A stretch of DNA of 64,000 bases from CBDCXE01 sp965223725 [NCBI: Nitrospinota bacterium]. Lineage in GTDB: Bacteria; Nitrospinota_A; UBA7883. The notes beneath the pieces were generated by a model that saw nothing but the letters and a program-made list of their open reading frames with translations, did not search any database and was not told where the DNA came from. The position numbers were made by a program, and so were the translations under genes. The number at the start of each line of letters is the position of its first letter. Position 1 is the stretch's first letter. The stretch lies in the NCBI GenBank assembly GCA_965223725.1, contig CBDCXE010000001.1, positions 186,001 through 250,000 of the forward strand, written 5' to 3'. Shown here piece after piece: positions 45,200-54,805 of the stretch.

Positions 45200-46696
45200 T
45201 TATCGTGTTTCAGTGTAATCGCGCAATTCAATATCGTTTAGTCTCCCAAATTCGTCCAAAGGCCGGTCAAACATGTCCGGGGCGCCCACCACCACGATCT
45301 TCAGCCCGTCGGGATGCAGCCGTCTCTTCGCCGTTTGCAACACATCATCGGCGGTGACGGCCATCACCTTCTCCCGGTAGGTTTCCAGGTAGTCCTCCGG
45401 CAGGTCGTAATAATCTATGATCATCCTCTGATCCAGAATTTTTGACGGCCTGTCGAAGATAAACACGAACGAGTTCACGATGGAGTTCCTGGCGGTCTCC
45501 AGCTCTTCATCGGTCACCGGCTCTTTTCTTATCCGTTCCATCTCACCCTTTATCAGCCCGATAGCTTCAGCCGTGCTGGTGGCTTTTGTTTCCGTGCCTG
45601 CCATATACCGGCCCAGCTCCCACCGGCCCCCCTGGGTATAGGCCCACACAGAGTATGCCAGCCCTTTGTCCACCCGGATGCTTTTCACCAGCCGGGATGT
45701 AAACCCGGAGCCGCCCAGGATATCGTCCATCACCCGGACCGCATGATAATCAGGGTCGGTCCGCTTGCCCGCCAGGTGGCCCATCCGTATCACCGATTGC
45801 GGAATTTCTTTCCTGGCAAGGTAGACGCCGCCACTGAATTCTTCTTTTATAGGCGCGACTTCCGGATATTTCGGCGTAGGACCTTTCCAGCCTTCGAACA
45901 GTTTTTCCAGTTTGCCGATAATCGTATTTTCATCAAAATCGCCGGTGACGCCAATCATGATGTTTTGCGGCACGAAGTACTTTTTGTGGAACGCCACAAT
46001 ATCATCCCGCGTGATCGACTTCACAGACTCCAACGTTCTGTAATTGCCATAGGGCGAACCGGCGTAGATCAGCTTCAACAGCTCCCTTTGGGCAATCTCG
46101 GTCGGGTCATCATTCTCGCTTTTTATTCCATCCAGCATGCGCGCCTTGGCCAGCTCCACTCGGGCCGGATCAAACCTTGGATTACGAATCACATCCGCGA
46201 AGATTTTCAGGCCTAGATCAATATCCTTGGAGAGCACAGACAGAGAAGCCGATCCGCTCTCCTTGCCAATCGAAGTCTCCACCGACCCAGCTATAAACTC
46301 CAGGGTTTCGTCCAGCTTGTCCGGCGCCCAATCCTTCGACCCGCCCGAACGTATGGTAGCGCCGGTTATTGTCGCCAATCCCGCCTTATCTTCCGGCTCC
46401 CAGATAGAGCCGACCCGGATCAAGGCGGTTAGGTCAAATAATGGTAATTCCTTATCTGGCAGCAGGTGGACCGTCAAGCCGTTTTTCAGCTCAACTCTTT
46501 TGGTTGTGGGGATGGCTGTGTCTATGGCCTTGTATTCTAGATCGCCCAAAGTTGGCCGCTTGAACGCTGACGCTTTGCCATTCGCATGCTGTGCGCACGA
46601 TGCGCTGGCCAACACAAACACAGATATCGCTACCACACTGCCAATGTAGCTGATTGGTCGCCGAATATATGACACTACAGACTCGCTATTTTTCAT
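45200..46696 (-). CDS. M16-family zinc-protease homologue lacking the active-site motif
   Basis: This 498-aa protein has the two-domain M16 fold. At the position of the zinc motif it reads GLATITGATIRSGG, with no HxxEH. It is therefore the inactive partner typical of M16B pairs. An N-terminal signal or lipoprotein-like segment (residues 10-34, ASASCAQ) indicates export. Later blocks such as RMGHLAGKRTDPDYHAVRVM and DDILGGSGFTSRL are family typical. Its start overlaps the end of the active M16 gene by 11 bp, so the two are made together and probably form one peptidase complex in the periplasm. Confidence 0.9.
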   Translation of the reverse strand: MKNSESVVSYIRRPISYIGSVVAISVFVLASASCAQHANGKASAFKRPTLGDLEYKAIDTAIPTTKRVELKNGLTVHLLPDKELPLFDLTALIRVGSIWEPEDKAGLATITGATIRSGGSKDWAPDKLDETLEFIAGSVETSIGKESGSASLSVLSKDIDLGLKIFADVIRNPRFDPARVELAKARMLDGIKSENDDPTEIAQRELLKLIYAGSPYGNYRTLESVKSITRDDIVAFHKKYFVPQNIMIGVTGDFDENTIIGKLEKLFEGWKGPTPKYPEVAPIKEEFSGGVYLARKEIPQSVIRMGHLAGKRTDPDYHAVRVMDDILGGSGFTSRLVKSIRVDKGLAYSVWAYTQGGRWELGRYMAGTETKATSTAEAIGLIKGEMERIRKEPVTDEELETARNSIVNSFVFIFDRPSKILDQRMIIDYYDLPEDYLETYREKVMAVTADDVLQTAKRRLHPDGLKIVVVGAPDMFDRPLDEFGRLNDIELRDYTETR

Positions 46697-48215
46697 CTTT
46701 TGCTTTCTGGACCAGTGTTGCGACTGTCATATTTTCCTTTGCAAAATATTTCTTTGCGACCCGTTGAATATCCTCGGCAGTGACCGCTTTGATCTTCTCA
46801 ATTGAATCTGTCATATATCGCCAATCGCCTGCCACCTGCTGGAAATAGGTCAGCCGCCGGGCCATGCTATAGTCGGAAACCAGGCCGCGAATCATCTCCG
46901 CCTCCAGGTTATTGATCACTTTTTCCAGCTCTTTTTTATCTGCTGGTTCTCTTTTCAATCTCTCCAGCTCATCCCACACAGCCTCTTCCACTTCCTGGGT
47001 GGTGTATCCCTCCCTCGGTTTGCCGCTGATGGTGAACAGGTTGCCATAGCGTGAGCCTGGCACAGAAAACGTGCCGACAGATACGGCGACCTTCTTGTTC
47101 ATCACAATCTCTCTGTTGAGCCTGCTCGACCGTCCGTCGGAGAGGATGGAATCTATTACATCGAAAACGTAGTCGTCTTCATGGGGTAAGGTCGGTTTAT
47201 GAAAGCCCATCATAAATGTCGGGCTGGCGTCATACACCAGATTAACGCGCCGTTCACCGCCCTGGGCAGGCTCTTCGGAAACTATACGCGGGGGTAGCGG
47301 CTTCCTATTCAACCCGCTGAAATATTTTGTGACTACTGATTTCACCTCCTCGAAGTTTACATCGCCCACTATGGCGATCACTGCGTTGTTGGGCACATAC
47401 CAGGTGTTGTAAAACTTCTCCACATGACGATATGGCAGCCCTGCAATGTCAGACTGCCAGCCGATGATCGGCTGACCATACGGATGGGCGATAAAGGCGC
47501 CCGCCAGATAGCGTTCATACAGTTTGCCCTGCGGATTGTTTTCATAGCTGCGCCGCCGCTCTTCCCACACCACATCCCGTTCAGAATAGTATTCGCGGAA
47601 CACCGGGTTTGCCAGCCGGTCGCTTTCGATCCAGGCCCAAAGCTCCAGCTTGTTGGATGGCAGTCGGATGATGTAGGTTGTCATATCCTTGCTGGTGCCT
47701 GCGTTGAACCCCACCCCACCTTCGGAGGAATATAACTGGGAATACGACTCTGATATCACATATTTTTTATGTTCCGCCTGCGCTTGTTTAAACTGGGTTG
47801 TCAACTCTTCTAACGTTTTATCGTCCACGTTATTGCGTTTGGCCCGGTCCAGTTTTTCGCCCAGCTCATACACTTTTTCCAGGAATGGTTTTTCCTGTGC
47901 CCAATCTTTTGTCCCTATGGCCTTTGTGCCTTTGAATAGCATATGCTCCAGCATATGGGCCGCCCCTGTCAGGCCGCGGCTTTCTTCCACAGAGCCAACT
48001 TTAAAAGCTATGTGGGCGGCGAATGTCGGGGCGCCCTTCCGCTCCAGCACTATGGTTTTCAACCCATTATCCAGCGTAAACTCTTTGACGCGAGATTTCA
48101 GATCGAACGAATGGGACGGAGAAGCAAAAAGGATTAGAAATACAGTTATATAGACAAGCTTTACGAATAGAAAGCTTCTGCCCGGAGGGACTTCTTCAGG
48201 TTGTTCTATCATCAA
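46686..48215 (-). CDS. M16-family zinc metallopeptidase (active subunit)
   Basis: This 509-aa protein has the inverted zinc motif HMLEH (His87, Glu90, His91) within GAAHMLEHMLFKG, so it should be catalytic. A hydrophobic signal segment at about residues 14-37 suggests export to the periplasm. The family's role is to degrade small peptides or process exported proteins. It is paired with the inactive homologue downstream. Confidence 0.93.
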   Translation of the reverse strand: MMIEQPEEVPPGRSFLFVKLVYITVFLILFASPSHSFDLKSRVKEFTLDNGLKTIVLERKGAPTFAAHIAFKVGSVEESRGLTGAAHMLEHMLFKGTKAIGTKDWAQEKPFLEKVYELGEKLDRAKRNNVDDKTLEELTTQFKQAQAEHKKYVISESYSQLYSSEGGVGFNAGTSKDMTTYIIRLPSNKLELWAWIESDRLANPVFREYYSERDVVWEERRRSYENNPQGKLYERYLAGAFIAHPYGQPIIGWQSDIAGLPYRHVEKFYNTWYVPNNAVIAIVGDVNFEEVKSVVTKYFSGLNRKPLPPRIVSEEPAQGGERRVNLVYDASPTFMMGFHKPTLPHEDDYVFDVIDSILSDGRSSRLNREIVMNKKVAVSVGTFSVPGSRYGNLFTISGKPREGYTTQEVEEAVWDELERLKREPADKKELEKVINNLEAEMIRGLVSDYSMARRLTYFQQVAGDWRYMTDSIEKIKAVTAEDIQRVAKKYFAKENMTVATLVQKAKDEK

Positions 48216-48255
48216 TATCTTTTTCTATTATCCTTTCAAATAAACTATTATCGCT

Positions 48256-48651
48256 TTACGATTCTTTAAATATCCACCCGATAATGGCGCCGGCGGCCAA
48301 ACCTTCTACAACGGTACCGGTAAACCATGAGATGGCAAGTACATAAGGGATCGGCAGGTATGCATAGCTTCCATATCCCATCGACATGCCCATACCTACG
48401 CCCCATAGCGCCCCGTATAGCAGGCCGCTTTTCAGGGTTTTATCCGCGAAAAAGCCGGAATAGATGCGCACGAACACTGCTGCGACAACTAGCGTCACAA
48501 AATACATCAACCCCATCTTCATCTCTTCCATCGGCCGCCACATTTCAGCCGTGGCCGCATAGGTGGATCCCAGAAGAATATTATGTATGATAAAGTCCAT
48601 AACTGACCAACAGATGAACACTGCTACCACTGCTATCAGAAACTTTTTCAT
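48256..48651 (-). CDS. Four-helix membrane protein of unknown function
   Basis: This 131-aa protein has about four membrane helices (3-23, 48-67, 77-98 and 104-127) with Gly-rich stretches in the last two. I do not recognise a named family. It lies 40 bp upstream of the M16 pair on the same strand, with a GGAGGTTAATCA-like ribosome-binding region before its ATG. It may be the first gene of the M16-CBS-mqnC run, but the link is unproven. Confidence 0.75.
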   Translation of the reverse strand: MKKFLIAVVAVFICWSVMDFIIHNILLGSTYAATAEMWRPMEEMKMGLMYFVTLVVAAVFVRIYSGFFADKTLKSGLLYGALWGVGMGMSMGYGSYAYLPIPYVLAISWFTGTVVEGLAAGAIIGWIFKES

Positions 48652-48771
48652 TGATTAACCTCCTTATGTCCTAATTACCTGGGGCGCGTATAATTAATCA
48701 CACATTTATGATAAATAGCAAAACATATAATGTCAAATAACCTGTGCTGTTATAAGCTAGAATAGTAAATT

Positions 48772-49659
48772 ATGGAGATATTACTGGACCAATTCGCAAC
48801 ATCCCTGGCCGTCGAGAAAAACCGGTCGCAAAACACCATAGACGCATACCACCGTGATAGCAGACGGTTTCTGGAGATCATCAAATATAAAAATCACCAA
48901 ACCCTGAAAGAACTTAAACCAACTGATATCTCCAACTATTTAAAGAAGCTAAAGGAAGGCGGGCTCTCCAGCGCCTCGCTGGCGCGTAATCTGGCCGCGG
49001 TCAAAGGGTTTCTGCGGTACTGTTTAAACGAAGGGATCATAGAGGCGAACCCGGCTCAAAATATATCTGCGCCTCGATTATGGCGGCGTATGCCTTCGGT
49101 GCTTTCCACCGGGCAAGTAGAGTCTATCCTCACCGCGCCAACAGATGAGACTGCGCAAGGAGTCCGGGATGGCGCAATGCTGGAAACCTTATACGCAACC
49201 GGACTCCGTGTGTCGGAGCTGGTTTCCTTGCAGATGAAAGATATTAACCTGGATGCTGGTTACCTGTCCACTGTGGGGAAAGGCTCGAAAGAGCGACTGG
49301 TGCCATTGGGTGAATACGCCACCCGGCGGGTCACCAACTATCGATCTGGCGCCCGTCAAGATATTTTGAAAGGAAAGGTCTCCGAATACCTGTTTGTATC
49401 ACGGTTTGGCAAGCGCATGTCCCGCCAATCGTTCTGGAAAATCGTAAAAAAATATGCGCTCAAGGCTGGTATCAGGAAAGAGATCAGCCCCCATTCGCTC
49501 CGGCACTCGTTCGCCACGCATTTGCTGGAGCATGGGGCCGACCTGCGGACGGTCCAACAGATGCTCGGTCATTCCGATATCACAACGACACAAATTTATA
49601 CTCATGTGGCGCAGACAAGGTTAAAAGAGATTTATGATAAAATTCATCCACGGGCGTAA
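48772..49659 (+). CDS. XerD/XerC-type tyrosine recombinase
   Basis: This 295-aa site-specific recombinase has the full catalytic set: Arg146 (ATGLRVSEL), Lys170, His241 and Arg244 (HSLRHSF), His267 (LGHSDI) and Tyr276 (YTHV). The size and the SAM-like N-terminal domain match XerC/XerD, which resolve chromosome dimers at dif. No integrated element flanks it, so it is probably the housekeeping enzyme. I cannot decide between XerC and XerD by eye. Confidence 0.92.
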   Translation: MEILLDQFATSLAVEKNRSQNTIDAYHRDSRRFLEIIKYKNHQTLKELKPTDISNYLKKLKEGGLSSASLARNLAAVKGFLRYCLNEGIIEANPAQNISAPRLWRRMPSVLSTGQVESILTAPTDETAQGVRDGAMLETLYATGLRVSELVSLQMKDINLDAGYLSTVGKGSKERLVPLGEYATRRVTNYRSGARQDILKGKVSEYLFVSRFGKRMSRQSFWKIVKKYALKAGIRKEISPHSLRHSFATHLLEHGADLRTVQQMLGHSDITTTQIYTHVAQTRLKEIYDKIHPRA

Positions 49660-49728
49660 TATCCGACCCACCCAGACCTGTATCAAACAAAAATGGCCAG
49701 TTGAATACCATGGTGATAAACTTACCAG

Positions 49729-50223
49729 ATGAAGAAAGTTAACGAACCACAAACCGTGCTTGCAGGCGTGTTCCGCCCTGCGGTGATCAAGGATGCAGGC
49801 TCTATGCAAGTGCTGATTAAGCATTACGCCGATAAAGAGCTTATGCTACCGCGGTCGATAAACGAGCTGTATGAGACGATCCGTCAATATACCCTATATG
49901 AGGAGGAGGGTAAAATCGTCGGAGTGTGTGGTCTTCATATTGCCTGGGAAGATCTGGCGGAGATACGCGCCTTGGCAGTCAATCCGGACCATCAGGGACG
50001 TGGTATTGGCTCCCGGCTTATAGACTACGCGCTGGAGGAGGCTGTTCGGCTAGGTATCCCAAAAGTGTTCACATTAACCTACAATCCGGAATTTTTCAGA
50101 AAGAATGGGTTTATTGAGGTCGACAAGAGCGAGTTTCCCCATAAAATCTGGGTCGACTGCGTCCGTTGTCACAAATTTCCGGATTGCGACGAAACCGGAA
50201 TGATCATCAAAATCGAGCAGTAA
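49729..50223 (+). CDS. GNAT N-acetyltransferase, short ArgA type
   Basis: This 164-aa protein is a GNAT acetyltransferase, with the acetyl-CoA loop DHQGRGIGSRLIDYA. The pattern RPAVIKDAGSMQVLI at the N-terminus, LPRSINELYE, and a C-terminal CVRCHKFPDCDE resemble the short N-acetylglutamate synthases that start arginine synthesis in several phyla. The amino-acid-kinase domain of classical ArgA is absent. The AGCS symporter begins 3 bp later. Confidence 0.85.
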   Translation: MKKVNEPQTVLAGVFRPAVIKDAGSMQVLIKHYADKELMLPRSINELYETIRQYTLYEEEGKIVGVCGLHIAWEDLAEIRALAVNPDHQGRGIGSRLIDYALEEAVRLGIPKVFTLTYNPEFFRKNGFIEVDKSEFPHKIWVDCVRCHKFPDCDETGMIIKIEQ

Positions 50224-50226
50224 AAA

Positions 50227-51573
50227 ATGGAACTGCTTAGCGCCATTGATGGGTTTGTCTGGGGTCTGCCTACGATAATACTGCTACTAGGTACTGGTCT
50301 CTACCTGACTACACGATTGCACGGTTTGCAGTTTACCTGGCTTTTCCGCGCGCTCTATCTGGCGTTGATAAAACGCAAGGAGGGGAAAGGCGAAGGCGAC
50401 ATATCGCATTTTCAGGCATTGATGACGGCGCTGTCGGCCACCGTCGGCACCGGTAACATTGCTGGTGTCGCCACCGCCATTGCCATAGGCGGGCCAGGGG
50501 CCGTGTTCTGGATGTGGGTCACCGGGCTGGTGGGTATGGCGACCAAATTTGCTGAAGCGGTGCTGGCGGTGAAGTATCGGTATCGCGATGAAGAAGGCAA
50601 CATGATCGGCGGGCCTATGATATATATAGCCGCTATCGGGCCGCATCCATTCTGGAAATTTCTGGCCGGATTTTTTGCTGTGATGGCTTGTATAGCTTCG
50701 TTCGGAATCGGCAATATGACGCAATCCAACTCGGTGGCCGACGCGCTTCATGGGACCTTCGGGATACCAACTTTGTATACGGGGATTACCCTGGCTATGT
50801 TAACTGCGGCTGTTATCCTTGGCGGTATCAAATGGATCGGGCGGGTGGCCTCGGCGATCGTCCCGGTCATGATCCTTTGCTATATGGGCGTTTCCATCTG
50901 GATATTGATTATATTTATCGACCGTATCCCGGACGCGCTGGGGCTGATTTTTCAACATGCGTTCACACCCACCGCAGCCACCGGTGGATTCGCCGGCGCG
51001 GTGATATGGCAAACGATACGCATGGGCGTGGCGCGGGGTATATTTTCGAATGAGTCAGGGCTTGGCTCTTCGCCCATCGTCGCCGCCGCGGCCCGCACCA
51101 AGGAACCGGTGGCGCAGGCGTTGGTGTCTATGACGCAAACCTTTATCGACACATTGATCGTCTGTACCATGACTGCGCTGGTCATCATATGCTCTGGCGT
51201 CTGGAGCAGCGGGCTGAATGGCGCGCCGCTGACGACGGAAGCCTTCAGTGTCTCACTTAACGCCGACGCTGGTGGCGTCGTTGTTTCGCTGGCGCTATCC
51301 TTTTTCGCTTATTCGACACTGCTTGGCTGGAGCTATTATGGCGAGAGGGCGCTCGAATCGCTGGCGGGCGTAAGGGGCGCTATACCTTACAAGATAATTT
51401 TCTGTATCCTAATAATTGTGGGGTCTCAGCTGAAGCTCGATATGGTCTGGCTCTTTTCCGATATAGCCAACGGGCTGATGGCATTTCCAAACCTGATTGC
51501 GCTATTAATGCTGGCGCCGGTTATCGTGACGGAAACCAGAAGCTATGTTGACCGCCACCGGGACAATGATTAA
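50227..51573 (+). CDS. AGCS-family alanine/glycine:cation symporter
   Basis: This 448-aa integral membrane protein imports small amino acids with Na or H. The family motifs [19 protein letters not shown] (residues 76-94) and [16 protein letters not shown] are clear. It has about ten membrane helices. It is 3 bp after the ArgA-type gene. Together with ald elsewhere in the window it could supply alanine, but no regulatory link is visible. It converges on cobA-hemD with a 10-bp gap. Confidence 0.94.
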   Translation: MELLSAIDGFVWGLPTIILLLGTGLYLTTRLHGLQFTWLFRALYLALIKRKEGKGEGDISHFQALMTALSATVGTGNIAGVATAIAIGGPGAVFWMWVTGLVGMATKFAEAVLAVKYRYRDEEGNMIGGPMIYIAAIGPHPFWKFLAGFFAVMACIASFGIGNMTQSNSVADALHGTFGIPTLYTGITLAMLTAAVILGGIKWIGRVASAIVPVMILCYMGVSIWILIIFIDRIPDALGLIFQHAFTPTAATGGFAGAVIWQTIRMGVARGIFSNESGLGSSPIVAAAARTKEPVAQALVSMTQTFIDTLIVCTMTALVIICSGVWSSGLNGAPLTTEAFSVSLNADAGGVVVSLALSFFAYSTLLGWSYYGERALESLAGVRGAIPYKIIFCILIIVGSQLKLDMVWLFSDIANGLMAFPNLIALLMLAPVIVTETRSYVDRHRDND

Positions 51574-51583
51574 GCTCCGCTTG

Positions 51584-53110
51584 TCAGGCTTTCTGCGCAA
51601 AGTAGGTCTTGATGGCTTCGGCCAGGGCGGAGGTGGTATATTCTGCCGGTTCGATCACCGGGTTCAACCCCAGCTTGCGGGCGGTATCAGAAGTGATCGG
51701 TCCGATAGATGCAGCAGCCACACCCTCCATCAGTTTCAACCCTTCGCCATTGCTCCACATCTCCATGAAATTTTCCACAGTGGATGACGAAGTGAAAGTC
51801 ACGGCGTCGATCCTGCCATTTTCAAAGAGCGTTCGCACTTCATCCTTGCGGTTATCGGGCCGCACGGTCACATAGGTTGGCGCCACGGTCACTTCCGCGC
51901 CCAGCTTCCTCATCTCATCCGGCAATACTTCGCGCGCTACTTTTGCCCTCGGTATAAATATTTTCCTACCCCGGATCGCATCGGCGCCCATACCCTCGAT
52001 GATCGATTCCGCTCGATATTCCTTTGGAACAAAATCGACCCGCACACCCAGCGCCTCCACTGCTTCCGCTGTTTTCGGGCCAATGGTCAGGACTTTCAGA
52101 CCCTTCAGGTCACGGATATCCATTCCTTTTTCCTTGAGCCTGTTCACGAAATAGCCGACGCCATTGACCGACGTAAATACTATCCAGTCGAACTGGCCCA
52201 GCCTGCCCAACGCGTTGTCGAGATCATCCCACGAGTCCGGCTCCACAGTCTCGATGGTCGGGAACTCGATAACATCCGCGCCAGCCTCTGATAATGTGGA
52301 AGCGAACCCGGACGCCTGCTCCCGCGCGCGGGTAACGACGATCTTGCGACCAAACAACGGCTTCTTCTCGAACCAGTCGAGCATCGGCTTCAGGCTGACA
52401 ACTTCGCCCACCACGGTCAACGCCGGCGGCCGTATCCCAGCCTTGGCGGCGACCTCCGCGATGTTGTCCAACGTCCCGGTGACCGTCTTCTGCTCCGGTG
52501 TAGTGCCCCACCGGATAACCGCCACAGGGGTCTTCGGATCGCGCCCATGCTTCATCAGGTTTTCCGTGATGTTCGGCAGGTTCTTAATGCCCATGAAGAA
52601 CACCAGCGTGCCGATGCCGGTCGAAATCTTGTCCCAGTATATATTAGACTCATCCTTGGTCGGGTCTTCATGGCCTGTTATGAACGCGACGGAGCCGGTA
52701 TGTTCCCGATGGGTCAGCGGTATGCCGGAATACGCGGCGGCGGAAACGGCGGCGGTGACACCGGGCACAACTTCATATCTCAAGCCAGCTTCCACCAGCT
52801 CCTGCGCCTCTTCGCCACCTCGGCCGAAAATAAATGGGTCGCCCCCTTTCAGCCGGGCCACGGTCTGGCCCTTGCCACAGCGGTCAACGATCAGGTCGTT
52901 GATCTTGTCCTGCGGCAGTGTATGATCCCCGCCCATCTTGCCGACATAGATTATCTCTGCGTCTTCCCGGGCATGCTCCAGCAGCTTCGGGTTGGCCAGG
53001 TAGTCATAGATCACCACATCCGCCTTCTCGATGCATTCCTTGCCCTTGACAGTGATCAGCCCAGGGTCGCCCGGGCCGGCGCCGATAAGATACACAACAC
53101 CTTCTGTCAT
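51584..53110 (-). CDS. Fused uroporphyrinogen-III C-methyltransferase / uroporphyrinogen-III synthase
   Basis: This 508-aa bifunctional protein has a CobA-type SUMT domain (about 1-245) fused to a HemD domain (about 255-505). The SUMT domain shows YLIGAGPGDPGLITVKG, GDPFIFGRGGEEA and VVPGVTAAVSAAAYSGIP. The HemD domain shows KIVVTRAREQASGF, DWIVFTSVNGV and TFTSSSTVENF. It should make precorrin-2 for siroheme and cobalamin, with uroporphyrinogen III also available for heme. Such fusions are common in Firmicutes and deltaproteobacterial relatives. No other tetrapyrrole gene is adjacent. rnpB lies just upstream. Confidence 0.95.
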   Translation of the reverse strand: MTEGVVYLIGAGPGDPGLITVKGKECIEKADVVIYDYLANPKLLEHAREDAEIIYVGKMGGDHTLPQDKINDLIVDRCGKGQTVARLKGGDPFIFGRGGEEAQELVEAGLRYEVVPGVTAAVSAAAYSGIPLTHREHTGSVAFITGHEDPTKDESNIYWDKISTGIGTLVFFMGIKNLPNITENLMKHGRDPKTPVAVIRWGTTPEQKTVTGTLDNIAEVAAKAGIRPPALTVVGEVVSLKPMLDWFEKKPLFGRKIVVTRAREQASGFASTLSEAGADVIEFPTIETVEPDSWDDLDNALGRLGQFDWIVFTSVNGVGYFVNRLKEKGMDIRDLKGLKVLTIGPKTAEAVEALGVRVDFVPKEYRAESIIEGMGADAIRGRKIFIPRAKVAREVLPDEMRKLGAEVTVAPTYVTVRPDNRKDEVRTLFENGRIDAVTFTSSSTVENFMEMWSNGEGLKLMEGVAAASIGPITSDTARKLGLNPVIEPAEYTTSALAEAIKTYFAQKA

Positions 53111-53153
53111 CTCTTCCTTATAAAATTAACCAGGTTTGCGCGATACCAAAGTA

Positions 53154-53566
53154 TAGAGGCCGGTTGTAAGCCGGATTCTGTATTCTACGGGTTAACGCAG
53201 ATAACGGCCATTCATCTAGCCGCGTCGTTGCCGATCGCGATCATAAGCGGCCCAACCCGGAAGCATCGGGCGAGCAACCCTTAGGCGTCGAACGGTATAT
53301 AGCCGATCGGGCCTTGCTTCCCTATTTGGCCTCGCACCGGGTAGGGTTTACCATGCCGTCGCCGTCGCCGGCGGCGCGGTGAGCTCTTACCTCGCCATTT
53401 CACCCTTACTGCCTGCAGTTTTCCGCAGGCTAGCGGTATATTTTCTGTGGCACTTTCCCTGGGGTCGCCCCCGCTCTTCGTTAAAGAGTACCCTGCTCTG
53501 CAGTGTCCGGACTTTCCTCCCGCCGGCTTATAAAAAGCCGACCGGCGGCCGTCCACCAGCCTCTAC
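53154..53566 (-). ncRNA. rnpB: RNase P RNA (class A)
   Basis: On the minus strand the sequence shows the RNase P signatures: GGAGGAAAGTCCGGACAC near the 5' end, GGTAAACCC in the middle and CAGAATCCGGCTTACA near the 3' end. The first and last 11 bases pair (P1). Length is about 413 nt. Ends are estimated from P1 pairing. RNase P RNA cleaves the 5' leaders of tRNA precursors. Confidence 0.95.
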
Positions 53567-54054
53567 ATTAGTAATTTTCCAATGAACTTTATAATATACC
53601 AGAAAGTTATGCGCTGCTTGCTTAATTTTCATTATTTACCAAAAACTGTCATGTCTCATTTTCATGTTTCCTCACTATATCTTTGCACTATATTGTTGTT
53701 TATTACATAACCGAAAAGATTATTGTCACCACCGCGAAATACCATAGGATCCTTTGATGTCTAACGTCCTGTTTGTGGGTCGTAGTCGCGGGCGCCGAAG
53801 CGGGTGAGGTTGGTGTGTTGATCGTAATTGATGCGCTGAACAATCGACCCAGAAGAGCTGTTCTCCCAAATCAACAATGTCAACCCACCTTCATATCCAC
53901 TTCATGCCATACTCCATAGTAAATGCTATCATTAATATACATAGATTATAGTATAGCTGTGCTTAACAGATGTCAAGTAATATTATAATATTAGTAACTG
54001 AATATATACTATTGCAAAAATACATCGGCAAGCGCCTGACCACAACTCCTGTCC
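53567..54054. other. AT-rich accessory region with an RHS remnant
   Basis: This 488-bp gap between rnpB and an unknown gene is AT-rich apart from a GC-rich island at 53761-53901, which is an RHS-core fragment (listed separately). No promoter or complete gene is evident. Confidence 0.55.
53761..53901 (-). pseudogene. RHS/YD-repeat core remnant
   Basis: The minus-strand frame reads GSIVQRINYDQHTNLTRFG and then ARDYDPQTGR followed by a stop. RFGARDYDPxTGRW is the signature of the RHS repeat-associated core. The frame is bounded by a stop at 53902-53904 and ends at a TAG at 53761. Family members have about 80 residues around this motif with a second GFAGG block; only about 45 are left, so it is a decayed piece of a large RHS gene. 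Confidence 0.8.
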
Positions 54055-54594
54055 TTATTCTTTTTTCTCAAATATTTTCAGGTCTTCCAAGTCTTTAATA
54101 TAAGGTAGGAGTTGAAGGTGAACATATTGAACATCACTTTCAGGATTCTCAGTTTCCTCAAGATTCTTTCCTCGGTAGTTATAGGAAAAATACCTTAGAA
54201 CCAGATGGTAGACTTGTTCTTTATTATCATTTATCCAAAACGCTATTATTTGATGAATTAACGGCTCACCCTTTTGCGTTTCATCTATGAATGATTCCCA
54301 CTCCCTCGCATCTCCATAATACTTATTATCGGAAAACTTTGCCCACCCTTGATGCGCGAACTCTTTGTCGTAGAAATCAAGGATTTTTTTCGAAGGATAT
54401 TTCAGTTTAACTTTGTAAATTAAAGCGTAGAGGCCAGATTGTTCAGTATTAGTAGTTATATGATCATAGCTTCCCGGATAAACCTTCTTATTTAGAAAAT
54501 CACTAGTTGCCAATTGCTTATTTGAGATTTGCATACATACGAAATAAACTATTGGCAAAATTAACAGTGGTATTATGAACTTCACAAATCTCAT
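54055..54594 (-). CDS. AT-rich membrane-anchored protein of unknown function
   Basis: This 179-aa protein has an N-terminal membrane helix (about residues 4-23) and a soluble part rich in Lys, Tyr and Phe. I do not recognise a family. Its AT-rich codon use differs sharply from the flanking chromosome, which suggests transfer. It starts 2 bp after the stop of a short coding remnant (54597-54728) and is followed by the RHS remnant. That is a position where RHS immunity genes are often found, but I have no motif evidence for such a role. Confidence 0.65.
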   Translation of the reverse strand: MRFVKFIIPLLILPIVYFVCMQISNKQLATSDFLNKKVYPGSYDHITTNTEQSGLYALIYKVKLKYPSKKILDFYDKEFAHQGWAKFSDNKYYGDAREWESFIDETQKGEPLIHQIIAFWINDNKEQVYHLVLRYFSYNYRGKNLEETENPESDVQYVHLQLLPYIKDLEDLKIFEKKE

Positions 54595-54596
54595 AT

Positions 54597-54728
54597 TTAT
54601 TTTTTATATTTTTCAGAATTTTCTGGACCCGGCTTTTCTGCACAACAATCGCTTCCAGATTCAATGTTTCCGCTTCCACACATCCACCCCCAAGTGGTAT
54701 CACGTAAGGTCCTGGGATTTCCACCCCA
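54597..54728 (-). pseudogene. C-terminal coding remnant cut by an IS end
   Basis: This 44-codon frame (ending CAEKPGPENSEKYKK and a TAA) leads directly into the unknown gene at 54594 with a 2-bp gap. It is truncated upstream at 54729, where the IS3-type end sequence begins. It is rich in Gly, Trp and Cys and could be the last part of an RHS-type protein; that is speculative. Confidence 0.4.
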
Positions 54729-54777
54729 TGACCACTTCCCATTTTTTGGTCCGGCATTATGCGACTGACCACTTCCC
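54729..54777. repeat. Extra copies of the IS3-type terminal sequence
   Basis: TGACCACTTCCC occurs at 54729, 54766 and 54778. The 37 bp from 54729 are repeated from 54778, the start of the intact element; the middle copy has only 12 bp. This looks like the remains of an earlier element end. Confidence 0.75.
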
Positions 54778-54805
54778 TGACCACTTCCCATTTTTTGGTC
54801 CGGCA

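Noticed and set aside
48772-49659. Integrase of a genomic island
   Set aside because: The protein has XerC/XerD size and layout, sits in ordinary chromosomal sequence, and no attachment-site repeats or cargo genes flank it.
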